Notes: generated by a model not told the origin, from the sequence alone. Positions 1 to 8,971 are shown, counted from the first letter of the stretch. The stretch is DNA of 64,000 nucleotides from Cellulomonas sp. JZ18 (GCF_009720485.1 NZ_CP045245.1:186001-250000), one strand, 5' to 3'. Translations and numbers: made by a program.

Positions 1-1827
1 CGTCGGCGTGAGCGGGGTGCCGTCGACCGCGAGGGTGAGGTCCGCGGTGTCGCCGCTCTCGCTCGCCACCGAGACGGGCGCGGTGCCCGCGAGCAGGTCG
101 CCGTCGGCGACGTTGAGGCGGACGGGGTCGTCGCTCGCGCCCAGCACGGGCAGCGTCACCGGGTCGGTCTGAACCAGGTGGACGCCGTCGGACGCCACCC
201 AGCGGTAGGTGTAGGACGACTTCCCGATGAGGTCGACGGCCGGGATGGTCGTCGCGAACCGGCCGGAGCCGTCGTCCTGCAGGGACAGCACGCGCTCGGC
301 CGCGTCCAGGTCGGAGCGCACGTGCAGCTCGACGCGCTTGACCTGCCGGTCGTCGTCGACCTCGGCCGCGAACGTCAGCGGGGTGGCCGGGTCGACCGCG
401 TCGGGCGACACGTCCGTGACGGTGGGGGCGGCGGTGTCGGCGACGGGGGTCGTGCGCGTCGCCGGCGTCTGGTCGGCCTCGACCGTGCCCGGGGACGGTG
501 CGCGCGTGCCGAGCAGGCGCTGCCGCGAGAAGTCCGCCGCGTCGGCGGCGTAGTGGATGCCCTGGTTCACGGCGACGTCGCGGGCACCGCCCATGTTGTA
601 GTACGCGCGGTTGACCGTGTGCCCCGTCTGCGTCATGACCTCGACGCCGCGCGGGCTGCCGTTCGCCATGCCGCCGACCTGCATCTCGAGGATGCGCTCG
701 TCGGGCAGGTCGACGCCCCAGAACGTGCGGAAGTCGGCGCGCGTGAGGGCCTGGTTGCCGCCGTTCTTCACCCAGAGCACGAGCGTCCCGCCGGGGGGCA
801 CGACCGCGTCCGCCGGGGTCGCCGGCCACAGCGCGGTGCTGCTGTTGGTGTAGTCCTCGTTCGGGTACAGGTAGCGGATCACGTGGTCCGCGAACGGGAT
901 CGGCTGCGTCGTCGCGTTGTAGACCTCGACGTACTCGTAGCCGTCGGACCCGCCGACGTTCGTCGAGTCGACCATGAGCTCGGTGACCTGCAGCAGGCCC
1001 GTGCGCGAGTCCGCGGGCGGGGCCGGGACGGCGCCGGGCGTCGGCGTCGGCGTGGTGGTGGGCTCGGCCGTCGGGGTCGGGCCGGGCGTCGTCGTGGGCT
1101 GCGGGTCGGGGGTGGGGGACGTCGTCGGCGTCGGCTCGGGCGTCGGCGTGACCGCGCGGTCCTCGAGCTGCGCCGGGTCGACGACGCCGGGGCTCGACGG
1201 CGCGAGCGTCGCGAGGACGTCCATCGAGCGCTGCGCGGCGTCCGCCGGCGTGCGGAACTGCACGACCTGGTCGACGCCGACGCCGCCGGCCGGGACGAAC
1301 GACCAGCCCACGACCTCCCCGGACGGCGACAGCACGCGGATGCCGCGGTCGCCGCCGTTGGCGATGCCGGCCTGGCCGCTCAGCGGCACGACCGGGTAGT
1401 CGGGGGCGGCGCCGCCGCGCTGGGCCCAGAACGCGCGGAAGTCCTCCGCGGTGTACGCGGAGGTGTCGACCGTGGTGGAGGAGTACTGGAGCCAGAGCAC
1501 GACCGTCCCGCCGGCGGGCACGACGGTCCCGGCGGGAACGGACAGGGCCTTGTCGCGGCTGCGGTCGTCGCTGTCGGCGAACGTGTAGGCGAGCTGGTAC
1601 CCGCCCTCGCCGAGGAGCAGGTCCTCGCCGGTCGTGTTGTGGAGCTCGACGTACTCGAAGTTGTCGTAGCCGGCGTTGTCCGGCGCGATCTCCGTGACCA
1701 CGAGGGGCCACGACGCGGCGGGGGCGGCGCCCGCGGGGGCGGGCAGCAGGGTGAGCGCGAGGGCGGCGACGGCGGCGGTCCCGACCGCCTTCACCGGCCC
1801 GGACGCGCGGGGGACGTGCGTGGGCAT
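1..1827 (-). CDS. Lamin-tail domain surface protein (C-terminus outside window)
   Basis: The minus strand is open from ATG at 1827 to the window edge, so at least 609 codons are present and the end is missing. It begins MPTHVPRASG and has a Sec-type signal (hydrophobic stretch, then PAGAAPA). Two lamin-tail (LTD) modules follow. The first, about residues 40-150, contains LVVTEIAPD and FEYVELHN. The second contains LLQVTELMVDS and YEYVEVYN. A Pro/Thr-rich linker separates them, and an Ig-like segment (APTVTDVSPD) comes after. LTD modules are beta-sandwiches of exported proteins, often fused to nucleases or phosphoesterases; a catalytic domain may lie beyond the edge. An AGGAC ribosome site lies just upstream. 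Confidence 0.85.
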   Translation of the reverse strand, partial: MPTHVPRASGPVKAVGTAAVAALALTLLPAPAGAAPAASWPLVVTEIAPDNAGYDNFEYVELHNTTGEDLLLGEGGYQLAYTFADSDDRSRDKALSVPAGTVVPAGGTVVLWLQYSSTTVDTSAYTAEDFRAFWAQRGGAAPDYPVVPLSGQAGIANGGDRGIRVLSPSGEVVGWSFVPAGGVGVDQVVQFRTPADAAQRSMDVLATLAPSSPGVVDPAQLEDRAVTPTPEPTPTTSPTPDPQPTTTPGPTPTAEPTTTPTPTPGAVPAPPADSRTGLLQVTELMVDSTNVGGSDGYEYVEVYNATTQPIPFADHVIRYLYPNEDYTNSSTALWPATPADAVVPPGGTLVLWVKNGGNQALTRADFRTFWGVDLPDERILEMQVGGMANGSPRGVEVMTQTGHTVNRAYYNMGGARDVAVNQGIHYAADAADFSRQRLLGTRAPSPGTVEADQTPATRTTPVADTAAPTVTDVSPDAVDPATPLTFAAEVDDDRQVKRVELHVRSDLDAAERVLSLQDDGSGRFATTIPAVDLIGKSSYTYRWVASDGVHLVQTDPVTLPVLGASDDPVRLNVADGDLLAGTAPVSVASESGDTADLTLAVDGTPLTPT

Positions 1828-1974
1828 GAGCGTCCTGTCTCGAGGTGAGGGGATCGCCGCGAGGCTAGGAAGGACCGTTGACCCGGAGGTGAACCGGAGA
1901 TGACCGAACCGGGGCTGCCGTGCGACCTCGGAACGTTTCGACCGTTCGGGTGACGGCGGCTCACCCGGGTCGCG

Positions 1975-2946
1975 TCAGGAGAGCAGGCGGGCGATCACCC
2001 GCGCGCCGGCGCGCGGTGACAGGTGGGGCGACCCCGTGAGCCGCCCCTCGAGCGCGGCGACGTTCATGACGCTGATGACCGCGAGCGCGGTGTCCCGGTC
2101 CTCCTGGGTCGTGCCCGGCTCGGCGTCGTCCCCCTCGCGGGCGCGCCGGACCTCGGCGACCTGGTCGGCCAGCACCTCGTGCGACGCGACGTGCAGCCGC
2201 GCGAGCTCGCCCGACGCCTCCGGGTGCCGCAGGCCGTAGGCGAGGAACTCCAGCGAGAGCAGGATGCGCGGGTCGTCCTGCGCCCCGCACAGCCAGTCGG
2301 CGACGGCCTCCTCGTCGACGCCGTCGACGCTCACGCCGGGGATCGTCGCGTCGGGCGACTCGATGGTGATGTGCAGCTGCTCGCGCGCGAGGGCGAGGAA
2401 CACCTCCTCCTTCGAGCCGAAGTGCGCGTACACCGCACCCTTGGTGTAGCCCGCCTCGGCGGCGATGTCGCCGACGGAGGCACCCTCGTACCCCTTGGCG
2501 GCGATGACCCGCGCGGCGGCGTCGAGCAGGTCGGCGCGCGTGCGGTCCACCTTCTGCCGGCGTCGGCTCTCGGCGCGCTCGCCGGCGGCGTCGGCGCGCT
2601 CGGCGGCGGCGCGGGCCCGCGACTCGGCGCGCTCGCCGGCGGCGTCGGCGCGCTCGGCGGCGGCGCGGGCCCGCGACTCGGCGCGCTCGGCGGCGGCCCG
2701 GGCGCGCTCCTCGGCGCGTCGTGCGGCGCCACGGCCGGTCGTCGCGGCGCTCTCGGCCGTCCGCGTCACGGTCTCGGACGCCTGCGCGAGGCCGCGCGAC
2801 GCCTCCCGCAGGGACTGCGCGACGGCGTCGCCGACCTCCGGGACGACCGTGCGCGCCTGCTCGCCGAGCATGCGGCTGAGCGTGGCCGTGGCGTCCGCGA
2901 GGGCGCGGGTCGCGGCGCTCAGCGGGTCCTCGTGCTCGCGGGGCAT
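1975..2946 (-). CDS. TetR-family repressor with long Ala/Arg/Glu-rich N-terminal extension
   Basis: 323 residues from ATG at 2946. The TetR helix-turn-helix lies unusually far in, after about 150 residues: TRADLLDAAARVIAAKGYEG followed by IAAEAGYTKGAVYAHFGSKEE. A ligand-binding C-terminal domain follows. The extension is predicted helical, rich in E/R/A, and includes an 18-residue unit (ERAESRARAAAERADAAG) repeated exactly, encoded by a 54-bp tandem duplication. Normal TetR proteins are about 200 residues and start close to the HTH. It is divergent from the ABC exporter at 3071, so it probably represses that operon and itself. The family call is firm; the target is inferred from position. Confidence 0.9.
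   Translation of the reverse strand: MPREHEDPLSAATRALADATATLSRMLGEQARTVVPEVGDAVAQSLREASRGLAQASETVTRTAESAATTGRGAARRAEERARAAAERAESRARAAAERADAAGERAESRARAAAERADAAGERAESRRRQKVDRTRADLLDAAARVIAAKGYEGASVGDIAAEAGYTKGAVYAHFGSKEEVFLALAREQLHITIESPDATIPGVSVDGVDEEAVADWLCGAQDDPRILLSLEFLAYGLRHPEASGELARLHVASHEVLADQVAEVRRAREGDDAEPGTTQEDRDTALAVISVMNVAALEGRLTGSPHLSPRAGARVIARLLS
2569..2700. repeat. 54-bp tandem repeat inside the TetR gene
   Basis: Two identical 54-bp units (2569-2622 and 2623-2676) are followed by a partial third copy. The period is a multiple of three, so the unit adds 18 residues of charged helix without breaking the frame. Confidence 0.85.
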
Positions 2947-3070
2947 GGGTGCAGCGTAACCGTCGGCGTACCCGATGGTACGGCCTGGTACCGACCGGTA
3001 CCCGGGTGTTGATTCCGAGCGGTACAGCCAGATACCGTCAAGCACGTACCCATCGGGATGAGGAGGCGGG
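2947..3070. promoter_or_regulatory. Divergent promoter region with repeated GGTAC operator-like elements
   Basis: This 124-bp gap separates the TetR gene from the ABC operon. GGTAC recurs (cgatGGTACgg, ctGGTACcga, ccGGTACccg, gcGGTACag), including the imperfect palindrome GGTACCGACCGGTACC at about 2987-3002. CGTACCC followed by ATCGGG or GATGG occurs at both ends of the gap. A possible -35 (TTGATT, 3009-3014) precedes a weak GATACC. AGGAGG at 3061-3066 is the ribosome site of the ABC ATPase. A TetR operator here is inference. Confidence 0.5.
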
Positions 3071-4033
3071 ATGAGCACCGACGTGCTGCTCTCCGTCCGC
3101 GGGCTGCGCAAGCGGTACGGCGGACGGACGGGTGTGCAGGCGAACGACGGGATCGACCTCGACGTGGCGCGGGGGCAGGTCGTCGGCCTGCTGGGCCACA
3201 ACGGGGCGGGCAAGACGACGCTCGTGCACCAGGTGGTCGGGCTCGTCCGTCCCGACGCCGGCACGATCACCCTGGACGGCGTCGACGCGGTCGCGCACCC
3301 GGAGGTCGCACGGCGGCGCGCGTCCATCCAGGCGCAGGCGAACGTGCCGATCACCGGGCTGACGCCGCGCCTCGCGATCGAGCTCGTCGGCCGGATCCGC
3401 GGCGGCGAGCGCACCGCGGTGCGCCGTCGCACGCAGGACCTCCTCGACGCCCTCGACCTGGGCGACTGGGCCGACACCCGCGCGGAGAAGGTGTCCGGCG
3501 GCGTCGCGCGCCTCACGTCCTTCGCGATGACGGCCGTCCGGCCGGGGGCGCTCGTCGTCCTCGACGAGCCGACCAACGACGTCGACCCCGTGCGGCGGCG
3601 CCTGCTGTGGCGGCAGATCCGCGGCCTCGCCGACGCCGGCCACGCCGTCCTGCTCGTCACGCACAACGTGCGCGAGGCGGAGCGCGTCGTCGACCACCTG
3701 GCCGTCCTCGACCACGGCGTCGTCCTCGCCGCCGACACCCCCGCCGGGCTGACCGCGTCCCTGCGGGGTGCGCTCACGCTCGAGGTCGACCTGCCGCACG
3801 ACGGTCCCGTGGCCTGGCACCCGGCGGTCGTCCCCGGCGGGGCCGGTCGGCTGCGCGCCACCGGGACCGTGCCGGCCGCCGACGCCGCGGCCGTGGTCGC
3901 CTGGGCGCAGGCCGAGGTGGACGCCGGGCGCCTCGAGCGGTACGCGCTCACGCCCGCGTCGCTCGAGGACGTGTACGTCCGGCTCGTCGGCGAGGAGCAC
4001 GCCGCGACGGGTGCCGAGGAGGTGGCCGCGTGA
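3071..4033 (+). CDS. ABC exporter ATP-binding subunit
   Basis: 320 residues, ATG preceded by AGGAGG at an 8-nt gap. Walker A is GHNGAGKTT (42-50), the signature loop is VSGGV (141-145), Walker B is LVVLDEP (159-165) and the H-loop is VTHN (about 194-197). The signature departs from the usual LSGGQ. Domain order and length match the CcmA/DRA-type ATPases of ABC-2 exporters. The permease gene overlaps its stop codon (GTGA), so the two subunits are translationally coupled. It probably powers efflux of a drug or lipid under control of the divergent TetR protein; the substrate is unknown. Confidence 0.92.
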   Translation: MSTDVLLSVRGLRKRYGGRTGVQANDGIDLDVARGQVVGLLGHNGAGKTTLVHQVVGLVRPDAGTITLDGVDAVAHPEVARRRASIQAQANVPITGLTPRLAIELVGRIRGGERTAVRRRTQDLLDALDLGDWADTRAEKVSGGVARLTSFAMTAVRPGALVVLDEPTNDVDPVRRRLLWRQIRGLADAGHAVLLVTHNVREAERVVDHLAVLDHGVVLAADTPAGLTASLRGALTLEVDLPHDGPVAWHPAVVPGGAGRLRATGTVPAADAAAVVAWAQAEVDAGRLERYALTPASLEDVYVRLVGEEHAATGAEEVAA

Positions 4034-4836
4034 GCGCCGTCCGGCCGGGCACCGCGCCCGACGTCCGTCCCGCCGTCGCGCCCGACGAGCCGCCGGGGCC
4101 CCGGGAGAGCGTCCGGCAGACGCTGCTGCTCGCGCAGTGGCAGTTCCGCCGTCAGACGCAGTTCCTGCCGCTCATGGTCGTCGTGCAGGCGTTCATGGCG
4201 GTGGCGACCGTGATCGGGTACGGCCTGCTCGTCGGCGACCCCGACCCGACGACCGCCCTCTACCTGGCCACCGGTGCGCCGACCATCACGCTCGTCACCA
4301 TCGGCCTCGTGCTCACGCCGCAGCTGCTCTCGCAGTCGCGCACGGAGGGCAGCCTCGACTGGCTGCGCACGCTGCCCGTGCCGCGCACCGCGTTCCTCGT
4401 CTCCGACCTGCTCGTGTGGACGCTGCTCGCGCTGCCCGGCATGGTGCTCGGCGTCCTCGTCGGCGTGTGGCGCTTCGACGTGGACCTGTCGCCCGCGCCG
4501 TGGCTCGTGCCCGGGGCGCTGCTCGTGTCGCTCACGGCCGCGTCCGTCGGGTACGCGATGGCGTCCCTGCTGCCGCCGGCGCTCGCGCAGCTGCTGACGC
4601 AGGCGCTCGTGTTCGTCGTCCTGCTGTTCTCACCCGTCAGCTACCCCGCCGAGCGCATGCCCGGCTGGCTCCAGGACGTGCACGCGTGGCTGCCGGTCCA
4701 GCCGATGGCCGAGCTGGTGCGCAGCGGCCTCGCGGCGGAGGCGTTCACGCTGCCGACCCGCTCGCTCGTCGTGCTGCTCGTGTGGTGCGCGGCGTCGGTG
4801 GTCGGTGCGGTGCTCGCGCTGCGCCGACGCGCGTAG
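4030..4836 (+). CDS. ABC-2 type permease subunit
   Basis: 268 residues from GTG at 4030, overlapping the ATPase stop by four bases. After a polar Pro-rich N-terminus, about six hydrophobic segments follow (for example LPLMVVVQAFMAVATVI, LVWTLLALPGMVLGVLVG and LLTQALVFVVLLFSPVSY). The FSPVSYP stretch before the last periplasmic loop is typical of ABC-2 permeases. It forms the membrane half of the exporter with the preceding ATPase. The start was chosen because the coupled GTG is the first codon after a stop in this frame that gives a sensible length. Confidence 0.9.
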   Translation: MSAVRPGTAPDVRPAVAPDEPPGPRESVRQTLLLAQWQFRRQTQFLPLMVVVQAFMAVATVIGYGLLVGDPDPTTALYLATGAPTITLVTIGLVLTPQLLSQSRTEGSLDWLRTLPVPRTAFLVSDLLVWTLLALPGMVLGVLVGVWRFDVDLSPAPWLVPGALLVSLTAASVGYAMASLLPPALAQLLTQALVFVVLLFSPVSYPAERMPGWLQDVHAWLPVQPMAELVRSGLAAEAFTLPTRSLVVLLVWCAASVVGAVLALRRRA

Positions 4837-4903
4837 GGCGGCACGACGAGGGCACGTGACGGAGAGGTTCGCCGACGTCGGGCCGTGAGTGGCCGGACGA
4901 CGA

Positions 4904-4934
4904 CGGCGCCGCGGGAGGCGTCCCCGCGGCGCCG
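4904..4934. terminator. GC hairpin between convergent genes
   Basis: A perfect 12-bp stem (CGGCGCCGCGGG / CCCGCGGCGCCG) with a 7-nt loop at 4916-4922. It lies between the permease stop (4836) and the oppositely oriented DUF4352 gene stop (4950), so it can serve both strands. There is no U-tract, as is common in actinomycetes. Confidence 0.7.
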
Positions 4935-4949
4935 GCGTCGCGTGCGACC

Positions 4950-5816
4950 TCAGCCGGCGCCGACCGTGACGTCCGGTCGCCCGACCCCGCCCGCGGTGAG
5001 CTCCACGACCATCGCGTCCGGGTCGGACACCGTGAACCCGAGGTCGAACGAGACGGTGCCTCCGGCCGGCACCGGCTCGAGCGGCGGGCCGCCCACCAGG
5101 TCCGCGGCGCTGTCGATGACGGTCGTGGCCCGGATGCCGCCGGACGACGCCGAGGCGCGGAAGAACAGCGGCTCGTACGGTGCGGCCGTCCCGTTCGTGA
5201 CGGTCACCGTGACGCGGACGTGCTCGCCGTTCTCGGTCGCGTCCGCGCTCTCCGAGGGCTCGAACGGCCGCGGCGCGTCGACCGTCACGCTCAGCCCGTC
5301 CGGGTAGGCGTACGGCTCGCCGAACACGGTCGTGGTCGGGGGTGCCGCGTCCTGTGCGGCGGCCGCGTCCTCCGCGCCGTCGTCGGGGTCCGCCGCGTCG
5401 CCCGGCTCCGCGACGGCGCTCCCGTCGGGCGCGTCCGCGGTGGCGCCCGGCGTCGCGGCGGGTGCGCCGGTGGGCCACTCGACGCGCACCAGCCCCGCCT
5501 GCGTGGCGAGCACCAGCCCGAGGGCCAGGGCGGAGACGACGAGCGCCGTGACGGCCGTCCCCCGGCCCCGGCGCCCGTCGCGCACCGCGTCGACGAGGGC
5601 GGTGGCGCCGAGCACGAGGGCGATCACCGCGAGCACGCCCGCCAGGACCGCCGCACCCTCGTCGACCGTCTGCACGCCGCCCAGGGCGGCGGCGACGAGC
5701 GCGGTCACGAGCGCCGCGACGGCGAGCCCGCGGCCGCCCGGCTCCGGGCCCGGGTCGCGCTGCGCCGCGGTCCCACCGGGTGCGGGCCGGACCGCCGTGG
5801 CGTCGTCGGTGCTCAT
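4950..5816 (-). CDS. DUF4352-type membrane-anchored protein
   Basis: 288 residues from ATG at 5816, with GAGGAG a few bases upstream. Three hydrophobic segments occupy residues about 30-130. An acidic linker follows (DPDDGAEDAAAAQDAAPP), then an Ig-like C-terminal domain (FGEPYAYPDGLSVTV to VELTAGGVG) of the DUF4352/telokin-like type, which includes the VTVTNGT strand. The C-terminal domain is probably extracytoplasmic. It is the downstream paralogue of the next gene, 52 bp away on the same strand, and both end in the same beta-sandwich. Function unknown. Confidence 0.82.
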   Translation of the reverse strand: MSTDDATAVRPAPGGTAAQRDPGPEPGGRGLAVAALVTALVAAALGGVQTVDEGAAVLAGVLAVIALVLGATALVDAVRDGRRGRGTAVTALVVSALALGLVLATQAGLVRVEWPTGAPAATPGATADAPDGSAVAEPGDAADPDDGAEDAAAAQDAAPPTTTVFGEPYAYPDGLSVTVDAPRPFEPSESADATENGEHVRVTVTVTNGTAAPYEPLFFRASASSGGIRATTVIDSAADLVGGPPLEPVPAGGTVSFDLGFTVSDPDAMVVELTAGGVGRPDVTVGAG

Positions 5817-5868
5817 GGGGCTCCTCGTGCCGGGCGTGCGACGGGCGTGCGGGGCCTGCGCGCCGGGC

Positions 5869-7332
5869 TCAGCCCGCCTCGACGGTGAAGGCCTCGTGCG
5901 TGACGACGTTCGGCTCCACGCGCATGACGACCGACGCGGGGTCGGCCACCGTGTACGCGACCTCGAACGTGACCATCTCACCGGGGGCGAGCGGCTCGAG
6001 GGGCGCCCGGGCGAGGTCGGACCCGAAGTCGATGATCTCGGTCGCCGCGGTGCCGGCGGACGTGACGGAGGTGAAGAACACGACCGGGTTGTACTCCCCG
6101 GTCGTGCCGTTCGCGATCGTCACCGCGAAGCGCACGTGCTGGCCGCCCTCCCCGGTGCTCGCGTACGGCGACGGCTCGTACGGCGTCGGCGCGGCGACCG
6201 TCACCTCGAGACCGTCCGCGTAGACGAACGGCTCACCGAAGCCGACCGGCGCCGGCTCCTCGGGCAGCGGTGCGACGTCGTCCTCGCTGCCGGAGCCCCA
6301 CGGGTCCTCCTCGGTGGGACCGGCGGGCCACGGCGCGTCGTCGGCTGCCTCCGCCGACTCCTCGACCTGACGCACGAACTCCGTGAGCGCCCGGGAGTAC
6401 ACGACGTGCGAGACCACGACGGACGCGACCGCGACGACACCGACGACCGCCCCGGCGATCGCCATCCCGCGGCCGGGCCGGGCCTTCACGAGCGCGACGA
6501 CCCCGACGACCACCGCGGCCAGCGCGAGCAGCCCCGCGGCGTAGTTCACCAGCGGCACCCAGCTGAGCAGCAGCGCGACGCACGCGAGCACGAGGGCCGT
6601 GATCGGCATCGCCTTGCCGGGCGGGTTCGGGCCGCCGGGCGGGACGTAGCCGTGCGGGCCGCCGTGCTGCGGGTGGGCGGGGACCGCGTACGGGGACGTG
6701 CCGGGGGAGGGGGAGCCGGGGGGCGCGTACCCGGGCGCGGCGTACCCGGAGGGCCCGTACGCGGGAGCGCCGTACCCGGGGGCGCCGTGGCCGGGGGCGC
6801 CGGTGGGCGCGGCGTGGGGTGCGGCGTAGGGCGCGGCCGGGACGGGAACCGGTGTGCCGGGAGCGGCCGCTGCGGGGGCGGCGGACGCGGGGGCGCCGTA
6901 CGCGGGAGCCGTCGGGATTGCGGGAGCCGACGGGACCGCGGGAGCCGACGGGACGGCGGGAGCCGGCGGGACCGCAGGCGTCGACGGGGCGTGAGGCGCC
7001 GCCGGTGCCGGTGCCGTCGTGGCCGCGGGTGCCCCGGTGCCCGTCGGTCCTGCCGTCGCCGCGGGTGCAGCGCTGCCCTCGGGTGCCGCCGCGGGCGGGT
7101 CTCCCGCGCTCGACGTCGCGGGGGCTGCCGCCGCGTCCGACGGCGCGGGTGCGAGGGGGAGCGTCGGCGCGGTGCCGTACGGGGCCGCGGGCGCGAGGTC
7201 GGGCTCGCCGCTCGTGCCGGTCGCCGCTGCCGGCGCGGTGGTGGGCTCGGCGTCTGCCTGACCGGCCGGCGCGGCCGGGGGCGGCGGGACCGTCGGGGGC
7301 GGCGGGATCTCTCCGGGCTGCTGGCTGGTCAC
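5869..7332 (-). CDS. Pro/Ala-rich DUF4190/DUF4352 membrane protein
   Basis: 487 residues from GTG at 7332 (reads VTSQQPGEIPPPP), with AGGAG about 9 nt upstream. Roughly 250 residues of Pro/Ala/Gly-rich low complexity (many GAPGYGAP- and PAVPSAPA-like repeats) come first. Two membrane segments of DUF4190 type follow (ALVLACVALLLSWVPLV and LAALAAVVVGVVALVKA), then a C-terminal Ig-like DUF4352 domain with VTIANGT. The long N-terminus is probably cytoplasmic and disordered; the C-terminal domain lies outside. It forms a tandem paralogous pair with the gene at 4950-5816. Confidence 0.85.
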   Translation of the reverse strand: MTSQQPGEIPPPPTVPPPPAAPAGQADAEPTTAPAAATGTSGEPDLAPAAPYGTAPTLPLAPAPSDAAAAPATSSAGDPPAAAPEGSAAPAATAGPTGTGAPAATTAPAPAAPHAPSTPAVPPAPAVPSAPAVPSAPAIPTAPAYGAPASAAPAAAAPGTPVPVPAAPYAAPHAAPTGAPGHGAPGYGAPAYGPSGYAAPGYAPPGSPSPGTSPYAVPAHPQHGGPHGYVPPGGPNPPGKAMPITALVLACVALLLSWVPLVNYAAGLLALAAVVVGVVALVKARPGRGMAIAGAVVGVVAVASVVVSHVVYSRALTEFVRQVEESAEAADDAPWPAGPTEEDPWGSGSEDDVAPLPEEPAPVGFGEPFVYADGLEVTVAAPTPYEPSPYASTGEGGQHVRFAVTIANGTTGEYNPVVFFTSVTSAGTAATEIIDFGSDLARAPLEPLAPGEMVTFEVAYTVADPASVVMRVEPNVVTHEAFTVEAG

Positions 7333-7732
7333 GCGGACGGCGCTCCTCGCTGAGGGTGGGACGGGTGGCCGGCGACTCGGCGGTCCGTCGTGGCGCCCCA
7401 GTATCGAGGAACGGGGCGTCCGTCCGATTCGCCCGTCCGCGTGGCGTCCGCGAGCTCCCCGAGCGGCGTGCACCGGCGCCCGCCGACCTCGTCACCCCGG
7501 TGCCGAGTCCGGCACCTAGGAGTGCCGGACTCGCCGCAGGAGTGCCGTACTCGCCGTACGGGTGTCGTACGAGTGCCGTACTCGCCGCACGAGCGCCGGA
7601 CTCGCCGCACGCGTGCCGGACTCGCCGCAGGAGTGCCGGACTCGGCGACGCAGCGGCGGGCCGCGACGCCTCGGCGCGGGACGGGTGCACGCCGGGCGGC
7701 GGCGGGAGCGGCGGCGTCGTCCGCCCGGCCCC
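7333..7732. other. 400-bp non-coding stretch with repeat block
   Basis: This gap lies between the flavohemoglobin stop and the DUF4352 gene start on the same strand. It contains the inverted unit GGTGCC-GAGTCC-GGCACC (7499-7516), the 20-bp tandem repeat block described separately, and the promoter side of the DUF4352 gene. Open frames through it merely read the repeat and lack a coding pattern. Confidence 0.6.
7499..7648. repeat. 20-bp tandem repeat block, about six units
   Basis: The unit AGGAGTGCCGGACTCGCCGC, with small variations, repeats at 7518, 7538, 7569, 7589, 7609 and 7629. An 11-bp partial unit sits at 7558-7568. Each unit carries GAGT...ACTC half-sites. The block is preceded by a unit in inverted orientation at 7499-7516 that forms a hairpin. 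It lies just downstream of the flavohemoglobin gene. Confidence 0.8.
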
Positions 7733-8971
7733 TCAGCCCCGCGCCACCTCGCCCGGCGCGGGCTCGCCGAGCAGGTCCGCCTGCCACAGGTCGGGGCCGA
7801 ACACCTCGTGCTGCACGTCCTGCGGCGCCACGCCCTGCGCGAGCAGCTCGGCCCGGACGGCCTTCATGAACGGCAGCGGTCCGCACAGGTAGTACACGGC
7901 GTCCCCGCGCAGGTGCACCCGCCCCAGGTCCATGCGCCCCTGCGCCCGCCCGTCGACGGGCAGGTCGCCGGCGTCCGACTCCTCGTACCAGACGTGCACG
8001 TGGCCGTGCAGGGCCCGCACGTCGGCGAGCACCTGGTGGCGCAGCGCGAAGGCGTCCTCGCGCACGTCGGCGTGCAGGAGGGTGACGTGCAGGTCGGAGC
8101 CGGCGGCGACCAGGTGCGAGAGCATCCCCGCCATCGGGGTGATGCCGATCCCCGCGCTGACGAACACGATCGGCCGCCCGGAGTCGTCGAGCACCACGTC
8201 GCCGAACGGCACCGACATCGTCAGCGTGTCGCCCACCTGCACCGTGTCGCACAGCAGGGTCGACACCTCGCCGTCGGGCTTGCCGCCGCCGCGCACGCGC
8301 TTGACCGAGAACTGCCGGTGCTCGCCGTCGTCGGCGCGGGTGAGGCTGTACTGCCGGGGCTGGTGGACGCCGTCGGGCATCAGGACGCGCACGGTCACGT
8401 ACTGCCCGGGCAGCGACGTGCGGACCGCACGGCGGTCGCGCCGGCGGACGCGGAACGTGACGACGTCGTCGGTCTCGGGGACCTTCTCCGCGACCTCCCA
8501 CTCGCGCCACACCGTCTGCGGCCGCACGCCGCGCGCGCTGTACAGGCCGCGCTCCATGTGGACCAGCGCGTACGCCATCAGCCAGTAGACCTCGTCCCAC
8601 GCGGCGGCCACCTGCGGCGTCACCGCGTCGCCGAGCACGTCGCCGATCGCCCAGAAGAGGTGGTCGTGCACCACCTGGTACTGGTCGGGCCGCAGGCCGA
8701 GGGACGCGTGCTTGTGCGCGATGCGGGACAGCAGCCGCTCGGGCAGCTGCTCGGGGTCGCGCAGCAGCGCGGTGGCGAACGCCGCGACGGACCCGGCGAG
8801 CGCGACCTGCTGCGTGCCCTCGGCCTGGTTGCCGCGGTTGAACAGGCCGTCGAGGAGCTCGGGGTGCTCGCCGAACATGTGCCCGTAGAAGCGCCGTGCG
8901 ATCTCGCCGATGTGCTCGGCGACGACCGGCAGCGTCGCCTCGATCACCGGTCGGGACTGGTCGGACAGCAT
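7733..8971 (-). CDS. hmp: Flavohemoglobin, nitric oxide dioxygenase
   Basis: 412 residues from ATG at 8971 (MLSDQSRPVI). The N-terminal globin domain (about 1-140) keeps the F8 region ISRIAHKHASLG with the proximal His. The FAD-binding domain has RQYSLT. The NAD-binding domain has SAGIGITPM and the C-terminal YYLCGPLPFM and HEVFGP motifs. The enzyme turns NO plus O2 into nitrate using NADH and heme, protecting against nitrosative stress; it is cytoplasmic. Length and domain order match Hmp. It appears to be a single-gene unit, with the repeat block just downstream. Confidence 0.95.
   Translation of the reverse strand: MLSDQSRPVIEATLPVVAEHIGEIARRFYGHMFGEHPELLDGLFNRGNQAEGTQQVALAGSVAAFATALLRDPEQLPERLLSRIAHKHASLGLRPDQYQVVHDHLFWAIGDVLGDAVTPQVAAAWDEVYWLMAYALVHMERGLYSARGVRPQTVWREWEVAEKVPETDDVVTFRVRRRDRRAVRTSLPGQYVTVRVLMPDGVHQPRQYSLTRADDGEHRQFSVKRVRGGGKPDGEVSTLLCDTVQVGDTLTMSVPFGDVVLDDSGRPIVFVSAGIGITPMAGMLSHLVAAGSDLHVTLLHADVREDAFALRHQVLADVRALHGHVHVWYEESDAGDLPVDGRAQGRMDLGRVHLRGDAVYYLCGPLPFMKAVRAELLAQGVAPQDVQHEVFGPDLWQADLLGEPAPGEVARG

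Noticed and set aside
178..1848. Long plus-strand frame opposite the lamin-tail gene
   Set aside because: Its product is a run of Arg/Val/Gly without domains. The minus frame has a signal peptide and two LTD modules, so the plus frame is a GC-rich shadow.
7518..7648. CRISPR array
   Set aside because: The units are directly adjacent with no unique spacers between them, and no cas genes are nearby.
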